A stretch of 64,000 nucleotides of DNA, taken from the NCBI RefSeq assembly GCF_900090045.1, contig NC_041782.1:769001-833000 (forward strand). The letters are read 5' to 3'. This DNA is from Plasmodium malariae. Taxonomy: Eukaryota > Apicomplexa > Aconoidasida > Haemosporida > Plasmodiidae. The notes under the pieces were generated by a model. It ran no database searches, was not told the origin of the DNA, and saw only the letters and a list, made by a program, of their open reading frames with translations. This document shows positions 22,743 to 36,000 of this stretch, piece after piece. A program made the translations under genes and the position numbers. Position 1 is the first letter of the stretch; each line of letters starts with the position of its first letter.

Positions 22743-25700
22743 TTATTCGCCTGGGCAATCTACGACTGTTTGCTTTAAAGAATCAAAACTTACCGTTTTA
22801 GATGTGTATTCCTCCCATAAATTCGTTTCGCTGTAAAAATTAAAAATACACAAAAGGATAATTCCGTAAATACATAAAAGAACACCTGATGAACACATAA
22901 TTCTCTCAGTTCGCTTTTAATAAACATATTACTTATAAATATAGTATAAAAATGAGAAAAAACTAAAAAATATGCTAAAATTATATAAATAAATAAATAC
23001 ATATATAAGTATTATATAGTGCCCTTCTTAACAAAACGAATATTGTACTAAAATATTATATTCAAGTGTTATAAGTTAAAAGTTCACACGACCTACTATT
23101 TTTTATAAGTACTTACGGAAAATCATAGGTGTAATATTCATCAAGAATTTGAGATATTAAGTCATCGCACACTTCTAAATAATTATTAGACTTTTTAATT
23201 TTTGTTCCACAAAGATTTATGTAATTTTTCAAGGAAAAGGCTATAGAATAAATTATTGTAAAAACGCTTACATCGTAATCGGTAAAAAGATTGTAAAATA
23301 AAAAATTGAAAATTCTTTGTATATTTAAATTATTTTTAAGTTTATATTTTAAAATTAAAATAGTACTTAATGATATAAAATGCTGAATGAAATTTAATAC
23401 ATATTTTCTAGTACTATAAAAAAAATCTGCGTGTGTTTTTTTCATAAAACGTTTACACATATTACACATATATTTATAATTAATCAAAATTAAACTTTTC
23501 TTGCATCTTAAAAATTTATATTGTTTCTTTTTTTGTTTTTCAAATTTTGATCTCTTGATTATTATTGCACTATCCTTATTGAAGATATTGCATCTTAGAA
23601 TGGTTAATTTAACGATATCAGTAAGAACATTTAAGCAGGTTATAAAAATGTATAAAGAACTATTCAAATAATATTCTTTAAAAGGTTTTTCAAAATCATT
23701 TTTTATTATAATGCAATCTCCATAATTTGCATTTTCTGTCTTACACTTCTCCGATGTTGAAGTATATTCATTTCTTCCCTTTTTATAATTTTTTTTTTTT
23801 TTTTTTTTACCATGTCTTAATTTATTACTATAGAAAATAACATTATCTTTTTTTATAGTATTCAGTGCTTTGTTACAACATAAAAATAGTAAAACGCAGA
23901 TTTCATGTAATAATTTTTCATCCTTTCCACTCTTATATATGCTCACATATAAATGATAAAGAACTATGACGGATAACGAAAAACAGTTACTTGTGCTTCT
24001 TGAAGTTAAAAAAAATTTAAAAGTAAAAATTGGAGCTTTGCAAATGTTTATAATAAGTTTTTTATATTTATGCTCTTTTTCGCCATAATTCGGAGTTTTA
24101 TCAAATAGAATAAGAAGCGTTTTTAAAAAATCTAAACAGAATGTGAAATGAGCATTTGTTTCTTGCGATATATAATTATGTTGTGAACATAAATATTTCT
24201 TATTCTTCTTAAAATTTGAAAATATGTTAGTGTACAAATTATCCGTATTAATTTTTTTCAAATGGTATTTCAATTTTATTCTTTTTTTTATTCTACTGAA
24301 AAAGTTTTTAAAAAAGACGAACTCCATGGTTTTTGTAGATCCGCAATTTTTATAATAAAAGTAAGATATTTTTAATAAAAGATTTTTAAAAAAATAAAAA
24401 TTTGATGAATTAAAGAAGACCCATTTATTTTCTTTTGGCATTAAAAACACTATAATAGTAAGATATAGATCCTCGAGCAGTATTATAAATACACGTTTAG
24501 AATTTCCTTCAGCCCTGCTATATTTACCATATTTAAGATGACTGCACGCTTTTTTTATTATTTCTTGCATAAACAATAATTTTTTACTACTTTCATTATA
24601 ACATCTATTCTTCTTTTCACTGTACCAATATTCAACAGTTGTAAGTATGTTCTGGTCGTTCCATATTTCCTCCATTTTTGCTATATTTTCAAATACGTAT
24701 ATTGCTTGAATAAATATATTTTTTATTAAAAAAAAAAATTCGTTGGGAAATTCGTTGGGAAATTCATTGGAAAATTCATTGGAAAATTCATCGGAAAATT
24801 CATTGGAAAATTCGTATGGCTGATTTTTACTTAATTTTTTAATTGACTTTAACATATTTATGAAAAAAAAAATAAAGTAAACATTCCAGCAGCTCCTATC
24901 AGAGAGCAGGCTGAAAAGACAGTCAAACGTTTTTATCATGTTTTCTATTTCGATAATATTGTTCCTAATTATGGTCTTTTTATCGAACATATTATTATAT
25001 TTATAAAATAATTTTTCTTTTTTTGTTTTAATTTGATCAATTATATAATTTTTAAGTAAACAGTTTTGACCTGAAGTATTTTTATAAAAATTGTCATATT
25101 TATTTGCTATGTCCCTCCATTTTTCGTCTTGTGCATATTTGTTTGAGATTACATCATGCATATAGCTCATATGGAATAGAATTAAATTAGTCACTCTATC
25201 TATTTCATTTTCTACATTTAATATTCTACATATGTCTTTTTCTATTCGTGTAACACTGGTAGGAGTAGTGTTCCTAATAATGGCATCTTTACCCTGCGCA
25301 AGTGCCGCTTTTTCATTGTTACATTTCACGTGTGAGGATAAAAAATTCATTGATAATAAACAATTCTTAGCAAATAGACGTATATCTGAATTTTCTACAT
25401 AAAGCAAATGTATAAGCAGATTAAAATTTTTCATTAAATTTGAAAAGAGATTTTTATGATTTCCATTTTTACATTTCGCAATTAACTCCAATACAAAGAC
25501 AATAAATCTTTCTGATTTCTTCCTATTATCTTTAATATAGTATGTATATAACTGCAAAAAATCGAAGACTACTAATTCGTGATTACATAATTTACATAAT
25601 TTTAAAACTATATTTACGCATTCATGTATGATATAAATAGTTAAGTCATGTTTAATAGCTAAATGGATAACTGTGTTGTATATTTTAAAAATTAATTCAT

Positions 25701-26703
25701 CACTTATAGTGTCTGAAATGGTATTAAAATTATAGTTAACGTGTGTAATCATTTTTCTTTTTTTTCTTACTATCTCTTTACAATTAGCTGTTTTTATTTT
25801 TTTATACAATGATTGCTTATTTACTTCCTTTTCATCATTAAACACTATTACTCGATTTCTTTTATTTTTATAATTTTCCTTCTCAAATATGCTGTTACTG
25901 TTATTAAGTGAACAATGTTTTTGAACTGGTGGGATGCGATTAAAATAAGTGTCTACGTCAGAATTATCATGCTCAAGATTTTCTCTAAATTCGTTATTTT
26001 GAATTTCTAATTTTTCGTTTTTAATGCTGCTCCAATCAACATTGTCGTTATTATCATTATCATTATCTCTTTCATCAGCTACAATTTCAGTGCATACATG
26101 CTTTATAATTTGCTTAAAACGGAAAACAGTTATATCGGTACCATCAGATGCCGCTACTGTAGCTGCTGCATTTGTTCTTTCTGCCGCTTCTGCTAGTGCG
26201 TATTTTTTAAAAGTATTCGAAATGATAAAAAGACTAATGTAATTTAATTTTGCAAATATTTCAATGTGACTGTTCTTTGTCCATTCATTTGTAAATATTA
26301 AATCGCAGAAAATTATGAACGACAGAAATTCCATATATCCGTTTACATTATTTACTTTATTTAATAACAAAAATAATGTGTTCAAACATATAAAATAAAT
26401 ATTTTGATACTTAAATGTCTTGTGGTTGTTTTTTATTATATCTAAACAAATACCTATTAAAAAATTCAAATCTCGAGATGGACAATATTTCAAGTCTTCA
26501 AGTATATAATCCATTAAAAAATGCCTATATGAACTAGCCAAAAAATCACTTACATCTTCTAAAGTACTATGGCTGGCGTAGTTATGTAATAAACCAGTTA
26601 AATTCTTTATGTATTCTTCTCTCCCTTTTGCATTTTCCTTTTTATCACAACTGAAGGAATTCCCTTCAACTATTAAGCTTGCGCCCCTCTTCTTATCACC
26701 CAT
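22743..26703 (-). CDS. Conserved-looking large helical protein of unknown function
   Basis: Two exons, 26703-23117 and 22830-22743, joined in phase (donor CC|GTAAGT, acceptor tttttacag), give 1,224 aa. The last exon adds ETNLWEEYTSKT and ends TVVDCPGE; without it the protein would stop at TYDFP. I do not recognise the family. It is mostly alpha-helical in composition, with many Leu/Ile/Phe/Lys/Asn residues and regularly spaced hydrophobic patches such as LNFLIGICLDIIKN and LLIHLLYVENSDIRLF. That would suit an ARM/HEAT-like solenoid but is only an impression. There is no signal peptide or clear membrane segment. Features include an Ala-rich patch (about 165-190), an acidic Asp/Asn patch (about 215-225), an FSNE repeat (24738-24815) and Lys-rich stretches. 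It is tandem with the TTLL and kinesin genes. Confidence 0.75.
24738..24815 (-). repeat. FSNE/FPNE coding repeat
   Basis: A 12-bp unit encodes FSNE, FSDE or FPNE, six to seven times in a row, inside the large helical protein. Confidence 0.8.
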
Positions 26704-28310
26704 ATTGGCATCATCAGGTGCGTATGGAAGTAGATTCCTACGTACTTAGGTACGTATTTATTTACGTATGTATATATGTGTGTATATAAGTATGTACGTA
26801 TATGGTATATGTCCATACGGATATATATAATCGTGCATCTACATGTATATAAGCTTTTACTTCTCCTAATAGGCGAAATATTGACACGCAGATGGGAACA
26901 ATAATAAATTAAATGGACGAATTAACTTTAAAACAAGGAAAAAGAAAAAGGTCCTATGAAAAAAGAAGCTTTCTATGGGGATCATACGAATGTTTGTAAA
27001 AGATATTTATACATACATATACATATACATATGTGCATATTCACGAACTCATTGTGCTCTATATTTTTGAAGTTCCCTTTGAAAATAAAGAAGGAAATAT
27101 AAAAATAAAAAAAAAGCAAAATTATAAAATTATAAAATCGCAAAGTTTGCGGCTATCACTAGTGCACCATAAAACATACATAAAACGCTTGCTTAACATT
27201 TCCTGTAAACATATGCAAGTACTGCACATGTATAATACTACGAATTTTACATTTGGTTGAACTGCCTTATAGCAAATATTAATACATAAACGAAAAAAGT
27301 TTAACAGTGTAGGAAAATATAGAAAAAAGTAGAAAACATGTATTAAAAAATTTTATATTAAGGAAATAAAAGTAGTGTCAGTATTCACGGTATCATGTTG
27401 CATATGTGTTATATATATATATACATACCCTTCATTTTCATATGAAAAATTAAAATACATAATTGTGAATCGCTTTCTCATGAAGTATACTTAGTATATA
27501 TAATACTGCATATGTAGTACTGTATATATTCTACCACTCCTTTTGCATGTGATATATTTATATAGAACAAAGTTTTGGTACATTATTCATAGTATAAATT
27601 TTTTTTCTTATTTTTTTTATCCTTTCTACAACTTTTAAGAGGGCTTACAAAATAAGCCAAGCAAGTTAAAAAAAAGGATCTTATTTTAGCTTTTATATTT
27701 TTATGAAATAAAAAAAAAATGGCTTGCTTTTTCTAAACACTCAAAAATGTTTTATATACTATGAAGAATGAGTCCTATATAATAACATATAATACGTACA
27801 TTTTTTTTTTTTTTTTTTCCTCCAAATGGAACAGTTTTAATATAATTTAATTTTGCTTCTTTATGCATACATGCACAGTGATACAAAGTTATATATAAAA
27901 TTTGTACAAATGTAAAGGCTTAGCAAAACAAACAATAAAAAATTAGTAAAACAAATCCGAAAAAAAATATGAAAAAAATTTTGAAAACAAAGCCGAAAAA
28001 AAATATGAAAAAAATTTTGAAAACAAATCCGAAAAAAAATATGAAAAAAATTTTGAAAAAAAAGCCGAAAAAAATAAATGACCAAAAATTCATTAAAGCG
28101 TCACATATATATATAAGGCTACTAATACATTTGTAGACATATTTATAATATTATATTTCTTAGGAGAATAAAAAATGGCTTTAAAAATGCGCTATTCAAA
28201 ATAAATATTTAAAATATTTAAAAATAAATAAATAAATATATATATATTTATATATATACACATGCACAGATATAAATATACACATAATGTTAAAAAGAGA
28301 AAATATAATA
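26704..28310. other. Gene-free region upstream of the helical protein gene
   Basis: AT-rich with several (TA)n and T-runs and the 36-bp repeat described separately. Plus-strand frame 27033-27260 has no family features. It is likely to be promoter of the minus-strand gene starting at 26703 and 3' flank of the kinesin gene. Confidence 0.5.
27938..28075. repeat. 36-bp tandem repeat downstream of the kinesin gene
   Basis: Nearly four copies of a 36-bp unit made of three 12-bp parts (AAAACAAATCCG, AAAAAAAATATG, AAAAAAATTTTG), with T/G variation in the first part. The minus-strand frame over it (FFQNF, HIFFR) looks like a by-product of the repeat. Confidence 0.85.
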
Positions 28311-31300
28311 TTATTTTTCATAAAAAAGTTTAATCGATCCGTCGCTAGACGCAGTTAAAAAGCTGCTTTCGTGACTTACAACCTTGTTGATAGTATTTGA
28401 CGAATGCCTAAAAAAGAAAATTATTATAGCGCATATTACTTATAGAGCTTTACAAGATTTCATGCGGATCCATATAGTTCAAATGCAAGTCTGTATCTGA
28501 GAAGGACATGTTGCCCGTTGACACAGATGGGTATGCGCATAAGTATACATGTACATATATACGTGTATCATACCTGAATGTTTTTCCCAGCTTGTTTACT
28601 GTTAATTTTAATTGGTTATTATAAATTTCCATGTCCAATAAAGACTTTTTATTTTCATTAATTGAAAGATTGCATTCCCATAATTGAATGAATCCGTCCC
28701 TGCAAATGTGAATAGGAAAATATTGTTCAAACTGTTCAAATTGTTCAAACTGTTCAAATTGTTCAAATTGTTCAAATTGTTCAAATTGTTCAAATTGTTG
28801 TACATATAATACGAAGCGGGCAACAAAGGAAAATGGTTAGAAGAATAAAAAAATATATATATATTATGAGCACTGCTTAACAGTGACAGCACCACTAAAA
28901 GGTAGTAGCACCGCCTCGTGTACCTATCCGTTGTAATGAGGTTGCTTCCCTGATATTTGGATACACTCGTTATATCAACCATGTGAGCGTTCTTAATAAT
29001 TTTCATAAATTTGTTATATTCATTTGTTGTGTTATCTGTTGAGTACAGCCAAAAACGAAGATGTGAGTCCCTACTTCCAGATACAATTAACGAGTCATAA
29101 TTTAGAATGTAATTTTTGTAATCATCTAGTTGTTCATCCATATTGAGATTATTTTTTATTAAATCATTAAGATTAAAATGACAAAGAGATGTACACCAAT
29201 CATACGAAGGAGGGTAAAAAGATACCCATCCTTTTTTCCATATTTTCACAGTTTTATCTCTACTAGCTATAATTATATTTTTTAATATGTTGGAATCTTT
29301 TATATCATTTTTTCCATTTTTTTTTATTGGAATATGTGTAATATATTCAATTTTATTTGAAATAGGGATTTTGGCTAGCCACATGTTATCATCATTTTTT
29401 CGTATATCAAAAACTTTTATAAAATTTTCATTTCCACATGCACATATGCAATATTCTGACTCAAAATTTTCGACATTTTTTATTACTTTTATTTTGTCTC
29501 TTACCTCTTCATCTAGCATATCTGTTTTCGTACTAATATTATTTATTCTATTTTTTGTTTCGCTCATCTCATCCTCTTTACGATGTACAAAATTTTCATC
29601 ATCCATGGGAGATTCATAATTCATTCCTGTATAATAATTTTTTGCATTCTTCTTATTATTAAATAAGTTAGTATTATCTATATTTTCACTTAAGTCTTCA
29701 TAGCTACTAACCACAAAGGGGCCTTGCTCATTTGATGCCCACCCATCTTCTTTATTGGATTTATATGTATGTGTATTTCTAAACATGAGAGGTATGTAAT
29801 TAGATTTATCATTTAATAGAGAAAGTAATAAGCTTCCATCATTTTTATCACTATAATAATATTTTTGTACATATCTAGGATATGCTCTTATATCAAACAA
29901 ATGTACGTAGTTATTTATACCAGCAAAAAAACAAGTATTTTGAAAAGAAATAAGTAAACTGTTTATGAATGAACTTTTTTCATTTTTTATGTTCAAATGA
30001 TCATAATTCCATATCGCTTTTTTACCATCCCATAACTTTATATTATTTATAGAACTACTTAAGAATTGTAAACCTTTATCATTCGTTTCTTTCACACATA
30101 AACCACTAACTCCATATTTATGACAATTTTTTATGCATACCGTTTTATATTTTTTCTGTCTTCCTAAATTGTTATAATATATAGTATCCGCATTAGTCTC
30201 ATTATCATACTTATTATTACTAAATATTCTTCCTTTAAAATGTTCCTCCATAATGTTTATATTAGCTAAAGTTTCACCACTTATAGTTAGGTCATTCATT
30301 TTATTTCTGAACATGTTAATAATTTCGTCCTGTGTTTTCTCTATTTTTTTCAAATCATAATATTTAGTACGGTCATCAAAGCTTTTTTTTTGGGATACCT
30401 GTCCATGCTTATCACCATCATTGTGATAACTTCCATCCTTTTTGCAACTGCACGAAGCAGCAGTTACTGCATTCACTTCAGGCTTTATATCATATGTTTT
30501 AGTCCCTGTACTATTTTGTCCAACCAAAACTGTATGCTTACTACTTCCCTTAGTATGTTCTGTCACGATGTTGTTTACATTTTCCCTCTCTATGAATTTT
30601 GATTCTGTATAAATGGAGTTTTTTTTTTTTTTTTTTTTTCTGACTTTCAATTTATCCTTCACATTGTTAATTTCGAAGTTATTCGTATCATTCACTTTTC
30701 CATCGTTTATATTAGTTTCTTTATTAATGCGTACTTCGCTAAATGTGGTATCACTTAACATCTTCTTCCTCTTTTCCTTACATACATCATTAATACATAC
30801 ATTTCTATTATTTAATTCTTTACTGTCACAACTTTTAGATTTAAGGCAACAATCCTTTTGCTGTATGTTCTTCACTCCGTTTGCACATGAGTCATTGAGA
30901 GCAATAAGAGCATTGGCCTTGTACACAGCCTTTAAATCTTCCCCACCCGCAAGCTCATTAGTACTGATATTAACGTTGTGCTTGTCACTGCGACTGTTAC
31001 TGCCACTATCAATTCCATTTACATTGAAATCGGCATTGTTCATATTACTTTTCTTTCCCTTTCCTTCCCCATTTCCACCATTTCTACAACTGCTATATGG
31101 AAGTGATGGATCAATGCTATGGTCAACCCCGCTACCATTATTTTCCTTATTGGCATAAATATAACAGTTATCAATACTCTTCCTCTTTATGCCAAAATTT
31201 GAAAATATATCATAATGCATTTGATCATCCAAATGGATGGTACTGCGCACCATCACCTTGTTATCATTTACAAAATTTCCCCTTACTCTGTTAATGTACA

Positions 31301-33049
31301 AGTCATTTCCATATGAACAGTTCAATTCCTTTACTTTCAAATTTTCATCTTCTAATTTTTTTCTACAATTTACATGATCATAATTGACTGATAATTGATC
31401 TAAGTTGCTTTCAATAGATAAATCTTTTTGAACATCAATGTTAATACAATTTTGATTTAAATCAAAGGGGTCTAAATGTCTGTTCACCAATTTTGTTGAA
31501 TAATTATTTTTAACAATAATATTATTACTCTTTGATAAAACTACTCTTTTTTTATTGTAATGATCTAAATAAACACTTCCCATTAGTCCACTTCCAAAGC
31601 TTCTCTTTTTTATATTTGTTGTATTGCTATTCTTTTCTGTGTCTGTGAATAATTCCCTTGATGTGCTAAATGTATTTCTTCTCTTACAATCATAAGGAAA
31701 AATAAATGCACCATTATTCATATGATCCCCATTATTTTTGTCATATATGTATAAATCCATAATGTCATTTGTTCCTTTTCCCTTTTTCAAATTTTCAAAA
31801 TTAAGTAAATCAATAATTTCGTTATACTTCCTACCACAAACGGTATTTATTCGGTTAGAGTAAAATTGACCATTAGGCTTATTCAAATAATTAGTACTAA
31901 TTGGTCCTGTAAAACTGTTGAGTGCATTACTTAGATAAAAATAGTTATTATAAATTTTTGATATAAACATATTTTCGGAATATATAAATTTCTTTAACGA
32001 TATTATCTTTCGTTCTGCTTCTTTTCGTTTTTTTAAATTGTATTGTACCTTGCTAAGTAAATGTTTTACTATCTTTTGCAATATGAACTGTTCCTTTTCT
32101 TTTCTCATATCTTTTTTTAGTTTTCTGATCAGTTCGTTCGACTCGCTTAGCTTCCTTTCATAGTACAAAACGTCTTCATCTGTTTTTTCATCAAGAGGGA
32201 CGTTCGGGAAGATTGAACCTTTGTTCTCGCTTCTTTCGTTTTCGCTTCTTTCGTTTTCGCCTCTTTCGTTTTCGCTTCTTTCGTTTTCGCCTCTTCCATT
32301 TTCGCCTCTTTCGTTTTCGCTTCTTTCGTTTTCGCCTCTTCCATTTTCGCCTCTTTCGTTTTCTCCTCCTCCGTTTTCGCCCTTTTCTTCCTCACTTCCT
32401 CCGCCTTCACCTTCACCTCTTTCTCCTTTATGTCCTGCTTCTCCCGTTTTTTGTTTATTTGTATGTTTCTTAAGGGCTACTATTTCCCACTCATCATTTG
32501 AATTGCTGCATATTTTCCCTTCTGTGTTATTACATAGAATATGTATTTTTTTACCATCAAGTGGTTCTTCTACTTTTTCCACGAGAAGACTAATATTTCC
32601 ACTCCTCTCTACATTGATTTCTTCACTCCCTTTCCTACATTCACCCCATTTACCACAGCCGATGCCTCCTTCACTTCCCCTTACTCTTCCACCCCGCTCT
32701 TCGTCTTCATTCTTCCTTTTTACGTATAAGGCTTTCAATATTTTCCTAACTTGCTTGTTCATGCCTTTTTCCCTCTCCAGTTTTGCTTTTGTAGACGAAA
32801 GCTTCTTCTTTTTTTTGAAAAATTCCTTTAAATATTTGTTAATTTTAACATTATTTTTCAAATTATTTTGAATCGCATACTGACTTATATTGGACTTGCA
32901 TAAAGAGTGATCCAAAAAGCGGCTGTTTTGGATGTCGCAAACGGATACGTTTGATTCACCTAAAGGAAGATTGCTCAGTGAGAGGATATTGAGATCGTCC
33001 TTCGTTAAGCAGTTATTATCACCAGTGCCACTTTTACTACTGTTACAAT

Positions 33050-33086
<37 letters not shown>

Positions 33087-36000
33087 CTCTCCTTTTTTGC
33101 TGCGACTGTCCAGCTCTCTAGGGGAGAACACTTTGCCTAATATTTGCTCGCTAAATTTTGAAACACCTGTCAATTTAGGCCCCTTATAATCATCATTATT
33201 ATTGTTATCATTATTATAATCAGAATTATTATCTTTATCGTCATTAGTGTTATCATTATTATCATCATTATGGCTATTATTAGCACTCTTGGAACGTGGG
33301 TGAGCGATGTGCCCTTTTTTTCTACTAATTTTTCCTGCCTTAGCATTTATGCCTTTTTTTTTTAATTTTCTTAATTGTTCATTTAATTCTTGATTTCTTT
33401 TGAGTAATTTAGTATATGCTTGCTTACTTACTTCTTCTTTTTTTTTCAGTTTATTAATAAAATGCTCTTCTCTCTCATGTAACTTGGTTATTATATTTTC
33501 CTTTTTACGTATAATATTAGTATGCTTTTTTTGCTCTTCTTTTAGGAGTGTACTTGTTTTTAAAAAATTATTTTTCATTTTGGTGATGTCCACCTTTAAG
33601 TGTTTTATCACCTGTTCATTATCAACTAACTTTTTTTGAATCTTTTGCTTCTCATTTGTTATTCTTACTATTTCCTTCTTCATATCTTTTATTTTTTTAC
33701 AGTTCTTATCATTTTGACTATTGACTTGTAACATTTGCAGTTTTTTTTTTAAACTCATTATACTGTTCGTTAAAAGTTCATTTTTTGCATTATACTTTTC
33801 CTTCTCTTTGTTAACCTTTTTAAATTTGCATATATCGTCTTTTATAATTTTATGCAATTTGTTCAATTTATTTTTCAGAAATTTAGGAGAAACGTTACTA
33901 CTATTATATGGGCTACTTCCATTAGTTGAGTAGTTACTTTCCTCATATATATATTCTTCATTGTCATCCTGACTGCTTCTTGTCATATGCAGTTTACATC
34001 CTGCACATTTAATTAGATCTGCGTCAACATTCCTTTCATTTTGCTTGTAACGATCACTGGAACTGGCATTATTTGTTCCCCCGGCCATTTCGCGCGTTTC
34101 GCTCTTTTCGAAGTTTTCATTAAGCCAATTTTTGTGTCTACATTTCTGCAGCCCCTTTCTACCACTTCTTCTCACGGACAAGCTGCCAACCTTAACAGTG
34201 TCATCACTGACACATAAAATATCAGACGAAATACTGTCAGCCCATTTAGCGTTGTCAATTTTGCTTGAGCAATATATCGGCTTACCATTTACACAGTTGT
34301 TCATATATAATAATGGGTTGCAATAATTTTTGTGCATTAGAACAAATTTCCCTTTTTTGTATTTATTCCACAAAATATGGTTACGTGTAAGTTCATTTGG
34401 CCCTTTATCATTTTGGCTATTTGTTATATAACTAGCAAAAGGGTTATAACTTTTATTAACATCAATTTCTGTATCTGAATAGATTTTTTTTTTTATAAAA
34501 TTTTTTACCAATTTATTTTTCACTTCTCTTTCAAACGGTATGTCACTAAAATAATTCTTTTCCTTACATTCTGAAAAAGATGGCATATAAATATTATTTA
34601 AAGGATAATAAATTGATTTTTTCAATAAACTTAAATTATAAGGGTATTTTTTCTCTCTCATATTTTTGCTAACCCTAGACTTTTTTTTCTTATGTTTGTA
34701 TTTCCCATATGCTATAGTCAATTTTGTATTTTTTTTCATCCTTTTAACCATTTTTTTCAGTTCGTCAATTTTCTTTTCGTATGCTTTATTTTTTTCAAAT
34801 ATAGAATTATATTTTTTATTTAGGTCTTTCAGCCTTTTCTCATTATAGCGATTGAGTTCGTACTGTCTGAATATGCGTTCGACTTCCTTTTTATCTTCTT
34901 CTAAATTAAGGAAGAGATATTTACTTTCGAAAGGCGTGAAGTCGTGGTGGAGGTACTGATCCAGATCAAGATCTTCGTTGCACTTATCGCTACATGTATC
35001 GTTACAGTTATCACTGTGACCGTTCTTCCAGTGATATACTTTTTTGCATCCTTCCATTATATTTTTCCTTCCGCAAAGTTTGCTCGAATTTTCTGTTTTG
35101 CCATAAAATAACCCCTCTAATGGTACATTTTTCGCGTTAAATAATTTATCCCAAATTTTTTCCCTAGAAGCCGTAACAAGATCCTTATTCTCCTTCATAT
35201 CTTTTTCATATTCTTCTACTTTTTCAACACATATATTTTCATTAATATGTCCATTTTCGTTCTCATTCTTATTCTCATTTTCTTTGTGTTGATTTGTTAA
35301 AGAAATAGCTTCATTACATGCGGGGGGACATACATCGAGTTTGTATGAGTCATAAGAGCAACCATTTACAACACTAAAATTGTTCTCCTTTTTGCTGTTC
35401 TGACCATCCTCTGATTTATTCTCGGAGGAGTTAACTGCCCAGCTGTTGTAGATATTACCACTGTTACTGTTGTTCGCATCGTTGCTATTGTTCGCATCGT
35501 TACTATTGTTCGCATCTTTGCTATTGTTCGCATCTTTGCTATTGTTCGCATCGTTGCTATTGTTCGCATCGTTGCTATTGTTCGCATCGTTACTATTGTT
35601 CGCATCTTTGCTATTGTTCGCATCGTTACTATTGTTCGCATCGTTGCTATTGTTCGCATCTTTGCTATTGTTCGCACCGTTACTACTGTTCTCACGAATA
35701 CTACTGCTAGTAGTCTCACTATTGCTCCTGTGTAGGGTATCATTTTTCTTAACTGTAAAGCAGTGTTTTTCCCCTCGTCTGCATGCATCATTACAATCAT
35801 TACTAAGGCTGATTGCTGTACCTTCTTCAATTGCCGTATTAGAATAGTTTGTGAAATCATAATTTTTATATGTTATCTTTTCTTGAACGTATGATTGACT
35901 ATTTTTTTGGAACAAAATAGGATCTGAAGTCACCAGGAAATTATTCGTCGCAATATTGTCTGACTTGCTACTCTTTTGTAATGGAACAGCACAGGAAGAT

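Noticed and set aside
32147..32871. Frames opposite the kinesin GENE repeat, including a 216-codon plus-strand frame
   Set aside because: Shadow of the kinesin coding repeat; residues are Ser/Phe/Pro/Leu monotony and no independent signals are present.
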